Shown here one piece after another: positions 20,096 through 27,458 of a DNA stretch of 34,022 bases. Below the pieces are notes generated by a model that did no database searches, had not been told where the DNA came from, and saw only the letters and a list, made by a program, of their open reading frames with translations. This stretch comes from a virus: positions 1-34,022 of IMG/VR virus record IMGVR_UViG_3300000117_000113; one strand, given 5' to 3'. The position numbers and the translations under genes were made by a program. Numbering within the stretch: position 1 is the first letter of the stretch; each line of letters begins with the position of its first letter.

Positions 20096-20253
20096 TATCT
20101 ATATCCTCCACCTCTAGATTTGTAAGTTTTAACTAACCATCCATTAGCGTATGCAGAGGGGTATACTTTAAATTTTCTTTTAGCCTCAGCTTTAACTTTT
20201 GCATAAAGAGTAGGGTTTGTAGGTTTTGGTCCTGATTTTTTCTTTATAGGCAT
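20095..20253 (-). CDS. Tiny basic protein with YPSAYANGWLVK motif (52 aa)
   Basis: AATGGAGATTTAA precedes the ATG. The product begins MPIKKKSGPKPTNPTLYAKV and contains KRKFKVYPSAYANGWLVKTY before ending RGGGYR. The 'KVKAEAKRKF.VYPSAYAN.WLVK.YK.RGG' pattern is widespread in marine phage genomes as a stand-alone small protein. Function unknown. It ends in the start of the 93-residue gene and belongs to the same basic-protein cluster. Confidence 0.68.
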   Translation of the reverse strand: MPIKKKSGPKPTNPTLYAKVKAEAKRKFKVYPSAYANGWLVKTYKSRGGGYR

Positions 20254-20264
20254 TTAAATCTCCA

Positions 20265-20930
20265 TTATTCTTTAGGGCTATCAGCAAAAACAGAAGCCCC
20301 TTTATTATCAAATTCTGTAAAATATGAATTGTCTGTTACAACGCCTCCTCTTCTATTTTCAACAGTATAAATTGTTTGATCAATGATATATCCAGGATTT
20401 TTAGTGATTGGATTAAAAACCCAGGCGTCATCATGCCAAATTATTCTATTATTAGGATAAGCGAAAAAATTTCCGTTGTCCATCTTAAAAACGTGAGCAC
20501 ACTTATGTTCTGGATCTTCAGAGAAATTAGTATCTAAGCTACCAGCTAAATTCTCCCATCCCCAATCTAGCGTAAACATATAAATTCCAGAGTGTTTACC
20601 CCCTTTGTAATCTATAAGTGAAGCTCGTAAACCAACTAACCTATTTCTTTTATTGACATCAATGTAATGACTAAAGCAATCCCAATACATGTGCATCTCT
20701 AGAGGCAAAACAGGCGCATCTTCTTTCCAACAAAAAGCATGAATAGGTCTTCGAGTCCAATTAACGCCATTTTCTAAAAACGCCTCAAACAAAGGAACGC
20801 GTTTTTGTAGGGAAGTAACAGAGTGAATATCACATGGAGTAAATTCTCCAAAACCTTTTGTATGGTTGTATAAATATTCATTTCTCATTAAACAACATAT
20901 TGTTGGAATACTATGATTAAGATAACTCAT
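20265..20930 (-). CDS. Hypothetical phage protein (221 aa)
   Basis: The protein (MSYLNHSIPTICCLMRNEYL...) is soluble and unusually rich in Trp, Tyr, Phe, His and Asn. It has several CC/C residues near the N-terminus and a beta-rich C-terminal half (FKMDNGNFFAYPNNRIIWHD). No signal peptide or catalytic motif can be named. It overlaps the ABM-domain gene by 14 bases. I do not recognise the family. Confidence 0.65.
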   Translation of the reverse strand: MSYLNHSIPTICCLMRNEYLYNHTKGFGEFTPCDIHSVTSLQKRVPLFEAFLENGVNWTRRPIHAFCWKEDAPVLPLEMHMYWDCFSHYIDVNKRNRLVGLRASLIDYKGGKHSGIYMFTLDWGWENLAGSLDTNFSEDPEHKCAHVFKMDNGNFFAYPNNRIIWHDDAWVFNPITKNPGYIIDQTIYTVENRRGGVVTDNSYFTEFDNKGASVFADSPKE

Positions 20931-21204
20931 CTATAGCCTCCACGTGTATTCCTTTTACCCAGTGATACCATTCTTTTTTCCTTCTTTTTATTTTTGCATG
21001 TAAAGGGTGATTAGCCCAATAATTAATAGATTCTTTGTCTTTCCAGCAAGATATAGTAATTTCAACGTCATCTATTTCTTGACTCTCGATAGACATAAAT
21101 CCAGGTAAAGTAGCTGCTAAGTCGCATAGCTCTTTATTTTTTTGTTTATATTCTTCATTAAGATTTTTTATTTTAGCTATGAAAAAAACTTTAATGTGAC
21201 TCAT
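20917..21204 (-). CDS. ABM-domain (antibiotic biosynthesis monooxygenase-like) protein
   Basis: The 95-residue protein fits the ferredoxin-like ABM fold. The N-terminal strand HIKVFFIAKI is followed by a helix, then LPGFMSIESQEI, VEITISCWKDKESINYWANH and a C-terminal YHWVKGIHVEAI strand. The 'PGf...es......i.i..Wkd.esi..W..hp.H' pattern is typical of small monooxygenase-like or heme-degrading dimers. Substrate unknown. It overlaps the 221-residue gene by 14 bases. Confidence 0.75.
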   Translation of the reverse strand: MSHIKVFFIAKIKNLNEEYKQKNKELCDLAATLPGFMSIESQEIDDVEITISCWKDKESINYWANHPLHAKIKRRKKEWYHWVKGIHVEAIDELS

Positions 21205-21210
21205 AAAGCA

Positions 21211-21957
21211 CTATTCCTTAAAATAATTTATCTGATGCTCATACAGCTCATCTATAGTTTTAATTTCGTCATCTTTTCTACACAAGTAGTTATATTTTTC
21301 AACGTCTGTAGACCACTCTCTACCTGTCCACCATTCGAATCCTTTTTTTAAAGACTTATATATGCCGTGATGATGATAACCAAGACCCGTATATAAATAA
21401 CGATTACCTGACTCTTTAGCAATGTCTATTTCTATCGCTCCAGATAACTTTCCGACAGATAACTCTGGTAAATTGTAATTCCACCAAAAAAACTCAGAGT
21501 AAACACTATTATTCCAAGTACTCATTTTAGTTATAGCTATTAACTTCTCTTCATAATAAAACTTTATAAAACGTTGGTTAACAGGATAGTTAAATATTAT
21601 GTCTATTTCGTCGTACGTTGCAATATCTGTGAATTTTTTATAGTTACAATAGTCAACATACAAAGCATATACTTCTTCATCATATCCATGTGAAGTACTT
21701 ATAGTCCAATTTACAGTAGTTTTTTGTAGTAAAAGTTTAGTCTTTCTACTATGAAAATGAATTTTAGTATCAATTCTAGTTTGCCTTGATTGATACCAGA
21801 GAATATCTTTATCTCTATTATACCAAATCCCGATAGGCGACCAACCATTTTCAAAAGCGTGATTCCACTCATTTTGATCGAACTCAGCGCTCACAACACT
21901 GAATAACAAATCACCATCTGTTTGGTGTCCAAAAATATTATCAAAGTATAATTTCAT
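21211..21957 (-). CDS. ATE/GNAT-fold acyl or aminoacyl transferase-like protein
   Basis: A 248-residue protein. The second half reads FIKFYYEEKLIAITKMSTWN, then SEFFWWNYNLPELSVGKLSG, AIEIDIAKESGNRYLYTGLG and YHHHGIYKSLKKGFEWW. This is reminiscent of the C-terminal acetyltransferase-like domain of arginyl/leucyl-tRNA-protein transferases ('l...D...r.lSlG...l..ei..a......yyYlGyyi....kM.YK..f'). If correct it would attach a group to proteins. The N-terminal half is not recognised. It overlaps the SET gene by 17 bases. Confidence 0.6.
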   Translation of the reverse strand: MKLYFDNIFGHQTDGDLLFSVVSAEFDQNEWNHAFENGWSPIGIWYNRDKDILWYQSRQTRIDTKIHFHSRKTKLLLQKTTVNWTISTSHGYDEEVYALYVDYCNYKKFTDIATYDEIDIIFNYPVNQRFIKFYYEEKLIAITKMSTWNNSVYSEFFWWNYNLPELSVGKLSGAIEIDIAKESGNRYLYTGLGYHHHGIYKSLKKGFEWWTGREWSTDVEKYNYLCRKDDEIKTIDELYEHQINYFKE

Positions 21958-22333
21958 CTTCTACGCTCGAATAGTCATAAACAATTTCAGTACCTACAGG
22001 TATAGGCATTAAAGTAACAAAGCTATCTAATTCATAATCATATTTAACATTTGGAAAAGTAGAATCATGATTTATAAAAAAACTAATATCAATAGATTGC
22101 ACTGGTATAGAGGGTAAGTAAATAAAGTTATCTTCCTGAACAAAAAAATCAAGATAATAGGTCTTTTCGGGTTCAGACAATTTGTCTAACGAACTTATAG
22201 GGGTTTTAGTATATAAACAGGTTGATTTAAATATAGTAAAATTTTTAGGTATCATTTTGATGGCAAAAACACCTACACCATGTATTTTAGAGGGTTGTAA
22301 TCTAACATAAACACTATCAACTGTAGTTTTCAT
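21941..22333 (-). CDS. SET-domain protein 2 (130 aa)
   Basis: HGVGVFAIKMIPKNF (18-32) is the N-terminal SET strand. FFINHDSTFPNVKYD (85-99) takes the place of the NHS..PN motif, and PVGTEIVYDYS (112-122) the 'GeEi..dY' catalytic motif. The order and spacing match SET lysine methyltransferases, with NHDS in place of NHS. The partner protein is unknown. Flanked by an ATE/GNAT-like gene and an unknown 128-residue gene, with overlaps of 17 bases on both sides. Confidence 0.75.
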   Translation of the reverse strand: MKTTVDSVYVRLQPSKIHGVGVFAIKMIPKNFTIFKSTCLYTKTPISSLDKLSEPEKTYYLDFFVQEDNFIYLPSIPVQSIDISFFINHDSTFPNVKYDYELDSFVTLMPIPVGTEIVYDYSSVEDEIIL

Positions 22334-22703
22334 TGGATAATACTTTTTTACAATTAACTATAGATTCAGAAGGTTCTGAATAATAAGACTCATAGTTTTT
22401 CTCATCAAAAAATTTATAAAATTTACTTATTTTATAATAGTAGTCTGGAAGGGAAGAGGTTGGGTACTCATAGTTTTCAAAGACGATTCCTAAACTGAAA
22501 TCCCAGGTGCTATTACCGTCATACAATACACAGTGCTTTGAAGTATCTATAATCCAAACTTTTTCTGTATACTTAGTAAAGTAGTAAGCAAGAATAGAGG
22601 TCATTATGGTGCAGCTAAAATTATGAACTTCGCGATCATTTCTTGACGTAAATAATAAGTAATATAACTCTTCAAATAATTTATCGTCAGGTCGAAGAAT
22701 CAT
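22317..22703 (-). CDS. Hypothetical protein (128 aa)
   Basis: A soluble acidic protein rich in Tyr and Phe, starting MILRPDDKLFEELYYLLFTS. A cysteine (HNFSCTIMTSIL, about residue 31), KHCVLYDG (about 56-63) and an aspartate in STWDFSL might form a papain/transglutaminase-like Cys-His-Asp set, but this is only a pattern guess. It overlaps the nitroreductase by 4 bases (ATGA) and the SET gene by 17. Confidence 0.6.
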   Translation of the reverse strand: MILRPDDKLFEELYYLLFTSRNDREVHNFSCTIMTSILAYYFTKYTEKVWIIDTSKHCVLYDGNSTWDFSLGIVFENYEYPTSSLPDYYYKISKFYKFFDEKNYESYYSEPSESIVNCKKVLSNENYS

Positions 22704-23416
22704 TTTACATAATATATTTTAATAGAATCTTTCTTTAAAGTTGGGAATTTAGTTTCCCAGCCATTATCTTTATGTTCATCTGTAGCAGCTAATTGATGCA
22801 TTCTTCTGTTAGTATTTTTATTTTTATAACCTACACCCATTAATAGTACAGGGTCAGAATCAAGATTTAATATCTCTTTAAGTTCTTCATACCCCATTAC
22901 ACAGGAACAACATCCTGTTTCTAAACCTATTAATGATGCGGTTAAATTTACATAGCCCGCAGCGATACCGATTGCGACATGGGCATCGTTGTTAGCTACT
23001 CTGGCAGACCCGAGATTTACCTTAGCTTCATCAACCTCTTTATGTCTACCTTTTACTAATTCTTTTTTTAAAGAAAAAATCAAAAGCATATTTGCAAGCA
23101 CTTGTGGATTAGATAGTGAATGATACTCGCCAGTTTCGTCATACTTATTAGTAGTAGTGTCATACACGGTTTTAATTACGTTTCTATTGACTATAACATG
23201 TAAATCATAGAAAGCTAAATTTTGTTTACTAGGGCATTGAGTAGCCGCGGTAATTATAGTTTTTACATCCTCAATAGGGATTTTCTTATCAAGATCATAG
23301 TTTCTTTGGGTATGTTGACTTGCGTGAATTGCTTTGATAATATTTTTATTTTCAAATGTCTCACGTGTCTCAACTGGAAAAATATAATCCTGAGCGTCTA
23401 GTTGTAATGCTTCCAT
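22700..23416 (-). CDS. Nitroreductase-family flavoprotein
   Basis: The 238-residue protein matches the FMN-dependent nitroreductase fold. NYDLDKKIPIEDVKTIITAA then TQCPSKQNLAFYDLHVI forms the FMN-binding N-terminal part. AHVAIGIAAGYVNLTASLIG and LETGCCSCVMG then form the central helix and cofactor loop. Family members reduce nitro groups, quinones or flavins with NAD(P)H, and some act in cofactor or natural-product synthesis. Its place next to SET, ATE-like and radical SAM genes is unusual. Overlaps its upstream neighbour by 1 base. Confidence 0.85.
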   Translation of the reverse strand: MEALQLDAQDYIFPVETRETFENKNIIKAIHASQHTQRNYDLDKKIPIEDVKTIITAATQCPSKQNLAFYDLHVIVNRNVIKTVYDTTTNKYDETGEYHSLSNPQVLANMLLIFSLKKELVKGRHKEVDEAKVNLGSARVANNDAHVAIGIAAGYVNLTASLIGLETGCCSCVMGYEELKEILNLDSDPVLLMGVGYKNKNTNRRMHQLAATDEHKDNGWETKFPTLKKDSIKIYYVK

Positions 23417-23637
23417 TAGTAACTCCTTCTGACTTTTCCTCGAAACGGTGTCTTATCGGCACACCATTCTTCAGGGTGCATATGACGGGGTCTTTTTCCT
23501 GCAGGTTTAGATACCATCCTGCCCATAGGGGTGTAAAAGGCACACCAATCTTGAGTCGGTCTTTTCTTAACCGAAGAACTCATTGATTCCCACATTTTTG
23601 TTCCATTAGATTTTTTTACAAATTTTCGTACAGCCAT
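23416..23637 (-). CDS. Basic Trp/Cys-containing phage protein (73 aa)
   Basis: I start at the ATG at 23637 (MAVRKFVKKSNGTKMWESM). It has no ribosome binding site, but a near-consensus promoter predicts transcription to begin on this very ATG. A later ATG (MWESM) has a GGA sequence before it and is an alternative. The protein has QDWCAFYTPMG, then HPEEWCADKTPFRG and a basic C-terminus. The repeated 'WCA' resembles other small marine-phage basic proteins. Function unknown. Confidence 0.6.
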   Translation of the reverse strand: MAVRKFVKKSNGTKMWESMSSSVKKRPTQDWCAFYTPMGRMVSKPAGKRPRHMHPEEWCADKTPFRGKVRRSY

Positions 23638-23643
23638 ATGAAT

Positions 23644-23671
23644 ATTATACATTTTTAAAGTAGGGTGTCAA
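23644..23671 (-). promoter_or_regulatory. Near-consensus sigma-70 promoter TTGACA-N16-TATAAT
   Basis: TTGACA (23671-23666), 16 bases, TATAAT (23649-23644) on the minus strand: both hexamers are perfect. The -10 is followed by six bases and then the ATG at 23637, so the start of transcription would coincide with the start codon. Confidence 0.8.
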
Positions 23672-23676
23672 AAAAA

Positions 23677-24732
23677 TTAAGAAAGATCAAAGTACAATTG
23701 AGGAATACTTACAGAAAAATTTTTATTCCAAAGTAAATCTAGTTTTTTTGTGTATGCTAAAAAGTGGTCAGTCTTATTCAAATACACATCACTATTTAAA
23801 ACGGAGAAGATAGCACTATCATAAAAAGATTTTTCTTTATAATAAGCTATCAACTTATCTCTTTGTTTTCTTGAAAGGTTCTCAATTCTTAAAAAATCAG
23901 GATCAGTTAAAAAATTATAATTTATAATAAGATTGTGAGTATCAGCGAATTTCTTTATATTAGGAGCATCATAGAGATTATAAAGTTGTAAGGTGACTGA
24001 TAAAAATTTTATATACTTTTTAGCTGAATGTAAATTTGAAACAAATTTATCATATAAAAAACCGTGCCTTATATACTCACCAACATCACCTACACCATCA
24101 AAACTAGCATACACATCTAATTTTTTAAATTTAGCAAAATAATCTAAAAAGTTTATGCCTTTATAAGATAAAGTTGAGAGGTTAGTAGTCAAAACTAAAT
24201 ATATATTCTCATATAAATTAAATTTATCAATCTGTTCTAAAAAATATATGAACTCTTTTGTAATTAAAGGCTCACCACCCATAACCCTAACATTCAAAAA
24301 ACTATCTTTACACTTATTGATTATCCAATCTACTTTATCATATGCTTCAATGGTTCGTGTCGGAGATAAACCTCTGATGTCACAAGCCTCTATATCTTTT
24401 GCCCAAGCAGAAGAGTCAGCAGGATTACACATTCTGCATTTAAAATTACATTTATTATTTATACTTATGGATATAGTTTTTAAACTTTTAGCACGAATAT
24501 TATCTAACTGTCTCAGAGATTTTACACCTGACTTCTCAGTCTCCCAGCAAGCAATACACGATGGGTGTTTTTTACCCTCTAAAAAATATTTTTTTAACTC
24601 TTTAAGCTCAGAAGAATGTGAATATTCATCCAAAGATCCAGTAAAATGTTCATAGTTTACACAACAAGGACCTACATTCCCAAAGTGTGAATATATCTCT
24701 GTCCACGGCTTAAAGCAAAAAGTTTTGTTCAT
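23677..24732 (-). CDS. Twitch-domain radical SAM protein 2
   Basis: A 351-residue relative of the protein at 7952-9031. It has the N-terminal cysteine module (TFCFKPW C6, CC 23-24, CIAC C59/C62) and radical SAM CNFKCRMC (C95, C99, C102). MGGEP follows at 151-155, then VYASFDGVGDVGEYIRHG. Beyond these motifs the two copies differ, so different substrates are likely. It is coupled by ATGA to a 63-residue gene upstream. The substrate is unknown; nearby nitroreductase, SET and ATE-like genes suggest post-translational or sugar modification. Confidence 0.9.
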   Translation of the reverse strand: MNKTFCFKPWTEIYSHFGNVGPCCVNYEHFTGSLDEYSHSSELKELKKYFLEGKKHPSCIACWETEKSGVKSLRQLDNIRAKSLKTISISINNKCNFKCRMCNPADSSAWAKDIEACDIRGLSPTRTIEAYDKVDWIINKCKDSFLNVRVMGGEPLITKEFIYFLEQIDKFNLYENIYLVLTTNLSTLSYKGINFLDYFAKFKKLDVYASFDGVGDVGEYIRHGFLYDKFVSNLHSAKKYIKFLSVTLQLYNLYDAPNIKKFADTHNLIINYNFLTDPDFLRIENLSRKQRDKLIAYYKEKSFYDSAIFSVLNSDVYLNKTDHFLAYTKKLDLLWNKNFSVSIPQLYFDLS

Positions 24733-24920
24733 GTTGTAGATAGAACTTCGATTTTCGTAGAATCTATGTAATCGTCTTTTAAAAAATCTCTAGTAATAGT
24801 CTCTTTTTTAACTCTGCCCTCATCATCTTTATAATAAGAGATAAATATTTGTTTTATAAATTGTTTATCTGAACTTTCATCATCATTTTGCATAGTGTTT
24901 AGTAACGGTCCTTCTTTCAT
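24729..24920 (-). CDS. Hypothetical acidic protein (63 aa)
   Basis: AGGATAAT precedes the ATG. The product, MKEGPLLNTMQNDDESSDKQ..., is acidic and Asp-rich. A basic central part reads FISYYKDDEGRVKKET and the end is IEVLSTT. No motif or membrane segment. It overlaps the radical SAM gene by 4 bases, so it could be a precursor or partner of that enzyme. There is no cysteine or leader-core pattern to support a peptide-substrate role. Confidence 0.55.
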   Translation of the reverse strand: MKEGPLLNTMQNDDESSDKQFIKQIFISYYKDDEGRVKKETITRDFLKDDYIDSTKIEVLSTT

Positions 24921-24926
24921 ATTATC

Positions 24927-26012
24927 CTACCATTCATTTGGAATCCTTTTTGCTTGTAATTGTTCTCCAGCAAAGTCAGCCTCTGCTTGTATATAATCGT
25001 AAAAGCCTTTAACAGCTACTTCTTTAAATTTAGCTTCAATATCAAAATCTGCATACTGTAACATTGGAACATGTCTACTCATATGCTCTTCATCCCAAAA
25101 CATTTCTGAGTGGGCGTTACACTTCATCCAATATGCTTGATTTTCTGGAGGGAAGGATTGTGAAGTATGGAAAAGCGGGCGTACTCCTTTCCAGCTTTTG
25201 ACGGCTTCTTTAAAAAGGTCTGACGTAGCTGTAATAGAGTCGACTTCTCGTACTTTTCTGTTGACTTGCTTTTCACCAATCTTGACTCGTTCTGTCTCAA
25301 CCATTCTATGACAGTCAAAGTGGTGTGTGTCGAGGGTGCAGCGGATAGGGACCCGTTGGGCAAGTTCAAGTGTGTGGACGATGTCATAGCCATTGGGTTT
25401 ATCTTCGTTTTCGACGGATAAACATTTTTGTGCATAGTCTGATAAATATTGGTAGTTAGCTGCGAATCGTTTGATGCCATCTTCATGTTTTCCTCCATAT
25501 AATCCTTGTAAGTGAATATTCATTGAAAAATCTTCTGCAGGTAGCCCCATCATACTGCCGTATAATGCATGATACTCTAAATCTTTAAGGGAGTTCTCGA
25601 CTACATTAGATTTATTAGAGGCTAACACAGTATATTGTCCTGGGTGAACACTTAATCTAATTTCATGTTTTTTAGCAAGCTCGCCTGCTTCAGAAAGTAT
25701 TTCAGAAATTTCACCCCATATTTCTGTATACCAAGGTTGTGTAAAATCAAGGGTATAACAAGGAAACAACTCTGAGGAAATGCGCCATGCTCTAAGATTT
25801 TTAGGTTGTGTAGGGAAGTGATCACGAATAACTGCTAATAACTGATTGCAATTATATAAGGCTTTAGTTTGAACGCGTTCTTTACCTCCCTCTTTGAGGG
25901 CATAAGTTTTGGTAGTAGTACCAAAGTTATATTTTTTTGCTTGATTTTTATCGTGAAACTGGCAACATTGAGCGATACGCCAGTCGTAAGAACTGTTGTT
26001 AAAATAATCCAT
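24927..26012 (-). CDS. uvsE: UV damage endonuclease (UVDE/UvsE)
   Basis: I choose the ATG at 26012, 5 bases after GGGAG, giving 361 residues instead of 365. The TIM-barrel UVDE pattern is clear: AWRISSELFPCYT, RLSVHPGQYTVLASNKSNVV, MNIHLQG, VENEDKPNG and TLDTHHFDCH. A Mn-binding Glu/His network matches family members. UVDE nicks 5' to cyclobutane dimers and 6-4 photoproducts, a light-independent repair route. Expressed from its own promoter at 26036-26064. Marine T4-like phages are known to carry this family. No truncation. Confidence 0.93.
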   Translation of the reverse strand: MDYFNNSSYDWRIAQCCQFHDKNQAKKYNFGTTTKTYALKEGGKERVQTKALYNCNQLLAVIRDHFPTQPKNLRAWRISSELFPCYTLDFTQPWYTEIWGEISEILSEAGELAKKHEIRLSVHPGQYTVLASNKSNVVENSLKDLEYHALYGSMMGLPAEDFSMNIHLQGLYGGKHEDGIKRFAANYQYLSDYAQKCLSVENEDKPNGYDIVHTLELAQRVPIRCTLDTHHFDCHRMVETERVKIGEKQVNRKVREVDSITATSDLFKEAVKSWKGVRPLFHTSQSFPPENQAYWMKCNAHSEMFWDEEHMSRHVPMLQYADFDIEAKFKEVAVKGFYDYIQAEADFAGEQLQAKRIPNEW

Positions 26013-26035
26013 TAAGTCTCCCATTAGTTATATAT

Positions 26036-26064
26036 ATTTTATATGTAATATAACTAACAAGCAA
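26036..26064 (-). promoter_or_regulatory. Promoter of the UVDE unit, TTGCTT-N17-TAAAAT
   Basis: TTGCTT (26064-26059), 17 bases, TAAAAT (26041-26036) on the minus strand, giving a leader of about 17 bases before the ATG at 26012. The same 17-bp spacing and TTGC start occur at the other promoters listed. Confidence 0.6.
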
Positions 26065-26067
26065 TGG

Positions 26068-26394
26068 TTATTTATTTTTACCGAAACTCTGTGCCCCGAA
26101 GAATGCAGCAACAATTGCGGCAACTGATACAAAATAAACTGACGCCATACTACCTAGTATCTTACTGGCTTCTACAAGTCCTAGCATTACTGCCAATACT
26201 ACTGCAAAAGGGTATAGTAACATACCTGCTAAAGCAAACCAAGCCATTTTACGTTGTGCATCTCTCATTGCGTCTGCATCTTCTAGCTCTTTGCGCTTAA
26301 ATTCCATATACATTTTGTGCTCTTCATTAGTAACTTTTCCGTCACCATTAGTATCTGCAGGATGAAAACCTGATGCTTTAATCTCTTCAGCCAT
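26068..26394 (-). CDS. EF-hand membrane protein (108 aa)
   Basis: The N-terminal ADTNGDGKVTNEEHKMY (13-29) is a canonical EF-hand calcium loop, D14-x-N16-x-D18-x-K20...E25. After a charged helix come two hydrophobic segments (about 50-72 and 80-102, AWFALAGMLLYPFAVVLAVM and YFVSVAAIVAAFFGA). A calcium-sensing membrane protein is implied, but no role is known. It is the last gene of the unit that starts with the spanin-like pair. Confidence 0.8.
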   Translation of the reverse strand: MAEEIKASGFHPADTNGDGKVTNEEHKMYMEFKRKELEDADAMRDAQRKMAWFALAGMLLYPFAVVLAVMLGLVEASKILGSMASVYFVSVAAIVAAFFGAQSFGKNK

Positions 26395-26403
26395 TTTTAT
26401 CTC

Positions 26404-26634
26404 CTAGAAGTCAATTTCTTGACCATTTTTTTCCCAAGTATTATAACGAGTTCTTATAATAGCTTTTTGTTTGTTAGTCAGTTTTTTTCCCTTCGAGTAC
26501 TCTAATACGAGACTCGATACTGTTGAGTCGTCTGGAGAGTTCGGGGAATTTAGCCATTCGTTTTTCTTCGTCTGTAATAACTTTGATTCCGTATCTTTTT
26601 GCTGCCCAAGTATAGAGCGAATCCATTTTAGCAT
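26404..26634 (-). CDS. Overlapping frame (76 aa), uncertain
   Basis: An ATG at 26634 with TAGGAG nine bases upstream opens MLKWIRSILGQQKDTESKLL and ends KKLTNKQKAIIRTRYNTWEK followed by NGQEIDF. Its N-terminal two thirds overlap the 84-residue gene in another frame; the last 24 codons do not. The C-terminal part is convincingly protein-like. It may be a separate overlapping gene, or the true C-terminus of the 84-residue protein reached by a shift at the seven-A run 26488-26482. Confidence 0.4.
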   Translation of the reverse strand: MLKWIRSILGQQKDTESKLLQTKKNEWLNSPNSPDDSTVSSLVLEYSKGKKLTNKQKAIIRTRYNTWEKNGQEIDF

Positions 26635-26728
26635 AAAACCATACTCCTAATCTTGTATCTCTGAACCAAGATTCTGTTGCAGAACCAACAATAGAGCCTG
26701 CTATTGCCTTTAATAGAAAAAACCACAT
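26474..26728 (-). CDS. Small phage protein with hydrophobic N-terminus (84 aa)
   Basis: From the ATG at 26728 the protein begins MWFFLLKAIAGSIVGSATES, a membrane-associated helix. A WFRDTRLGVWFYAKMDSL region follows, then a coiled-coil-like end (FPELSRRLNSIESRIRVLEG) and KKTD. Proteins of this layout occur in T4-like marine phages. GGATAG precedes the start. The stop falls inside the 76-residue frame, immediately after a run of seven A. Function unknown. Confidence 0.65.
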   Translation of the reverse strand: MWFFLLKAIAGSIVGSATESWFRDTRLGVWFYAKMDSLYTWAAKRYGIKVITDEEKRMAKFPELSRRLNSIESRIRVLEGKKTD

Positions 26729-26741
26729 TAATCTATCCAAT

Positions 26742-26948
26742 CTATTTAAATAATTTTCTCAAATTATTATCTTTTATGTCTCTTGAACCATCATATTTTT
26801 TAGGTGCAAGATGTCTTTGTTTTAATTCTTTAGCTTCTTTATTTTTTTGGAAAAGAAAATTATCAGTTTTATTGTATAAGTACATAATCCAAATGGCGTC
26901 TATGAATAGACATAAACATAATATAAAAGAAACATAAAATATTACCAT
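26742..26948 (-). CDS. Single-pass membrane protein (68 aa)
   Basis: Begins MVIFYVSFILCLCLFIDAIW, one N-terminal helix. A basic cytoplasmic tail follows, with many Lys/Arg and Asp residues (KELKQRHLAPKKYDGSRDIK) and the end NNLRKLFK. It overlaps the upstream gene by 7 bases. The ribosome binding site is weak. No recognised family. Confidence 0.6.
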   Translation of the reverse strand: MVIFYVSFILCLCLFIDAIWIMYLYNKTDNFLFQKNKEAKELKQRHLAPKKYDGSRDIKDNNLRKLFK

Positions 26949-27433
26949 TGTCTAGGGTGCCCAAATATATCAACTACTATCGTAAAACCTCCAACTAAAA
27001 GACCAATTACAGCACCTACTATAAGTATTAGACCTACTGCATTTAATACTTCTTGTCTTCTTTGCTCTTGGTCGTATATTGCTTTTTTTCTGTCTTTACG
27101 AATCTGTGCTTGTAATGTAATTATCTCATTCCAACTATTAGGACCATGAGTCATATTTACAAAATTCTTTAATTCTAGTTCCATCGCTTCAGCTTTTTTC
27201 TTAGCTGCAAAGATGTCCATTGCTTCTTGTTCGATACTTGAGCCTGCAAATATCTTCTTAAATAGGGGCGGTTTTTTATTCATTTTAGCTGCTTGGTCTA
27301 TGTCTGCCACGGCGCCCATCCAGCGGCCCATATCTCCATACATTGATTCTATATCTCTGCCGACTTCAAAACCTTTTTTAATGGTGTTGAATGCAGTAGT
27401 AGCCATCGCAATGGCACTGATTGGGTCAATCAT
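26942..27433 (-). CDS. Conserved-type phage protein with C-terminal membrane helix (163 aa)
   Basis: Starts MIDPISAIAMATTAFNTIKK, continues as charged helices (EQEAMDIFAAKKKAEAMELE), and ends with a hydrophobic segment VLNAVGLILIVGAVIGLLVG. A similar arrangement is seen in T4-like cyano- and pelagiphage proteins near lysis or structural genes. AAGGAGTTACA precedes the ATG. The C-terminal helix makes membrane attachment likely. Role unknown; perhaps part of the lysis unit. Confidence 0.7.
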   Translation of the reverse strand: MIDPISAIAMATTAFNTIKKGFEVGRDIESMYGDMGRWMGAVADIDQAAKMNKKPPLFKKIFAGSSIEQEAMDIFAAKKKAEAMELELKNFVNMTHGPNSWNEIITLQAQIRKDRKKAIYDQEQRRQEVLNAVGLILIVGAVIGLLVGGFTIVVDIFGHPRQW

Positions 27434-27458
27434 TGTAACTCCTTGGGGGATAATTACT

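Noticed and set aside
24248-24655. A 135-codon plus-strand frame
   Set aside because: Antisense to the second radical SAM protein, whose cysteine motifs are conserved; no promoter in the plus direction.
25124-25498. A 124-codon minus-strand frame inside the UVDE gene
   Set aside because: It lies wholly within the strongly supported UVDE coding region in another frame, has no motif and no separate ribosome binding site evidence.
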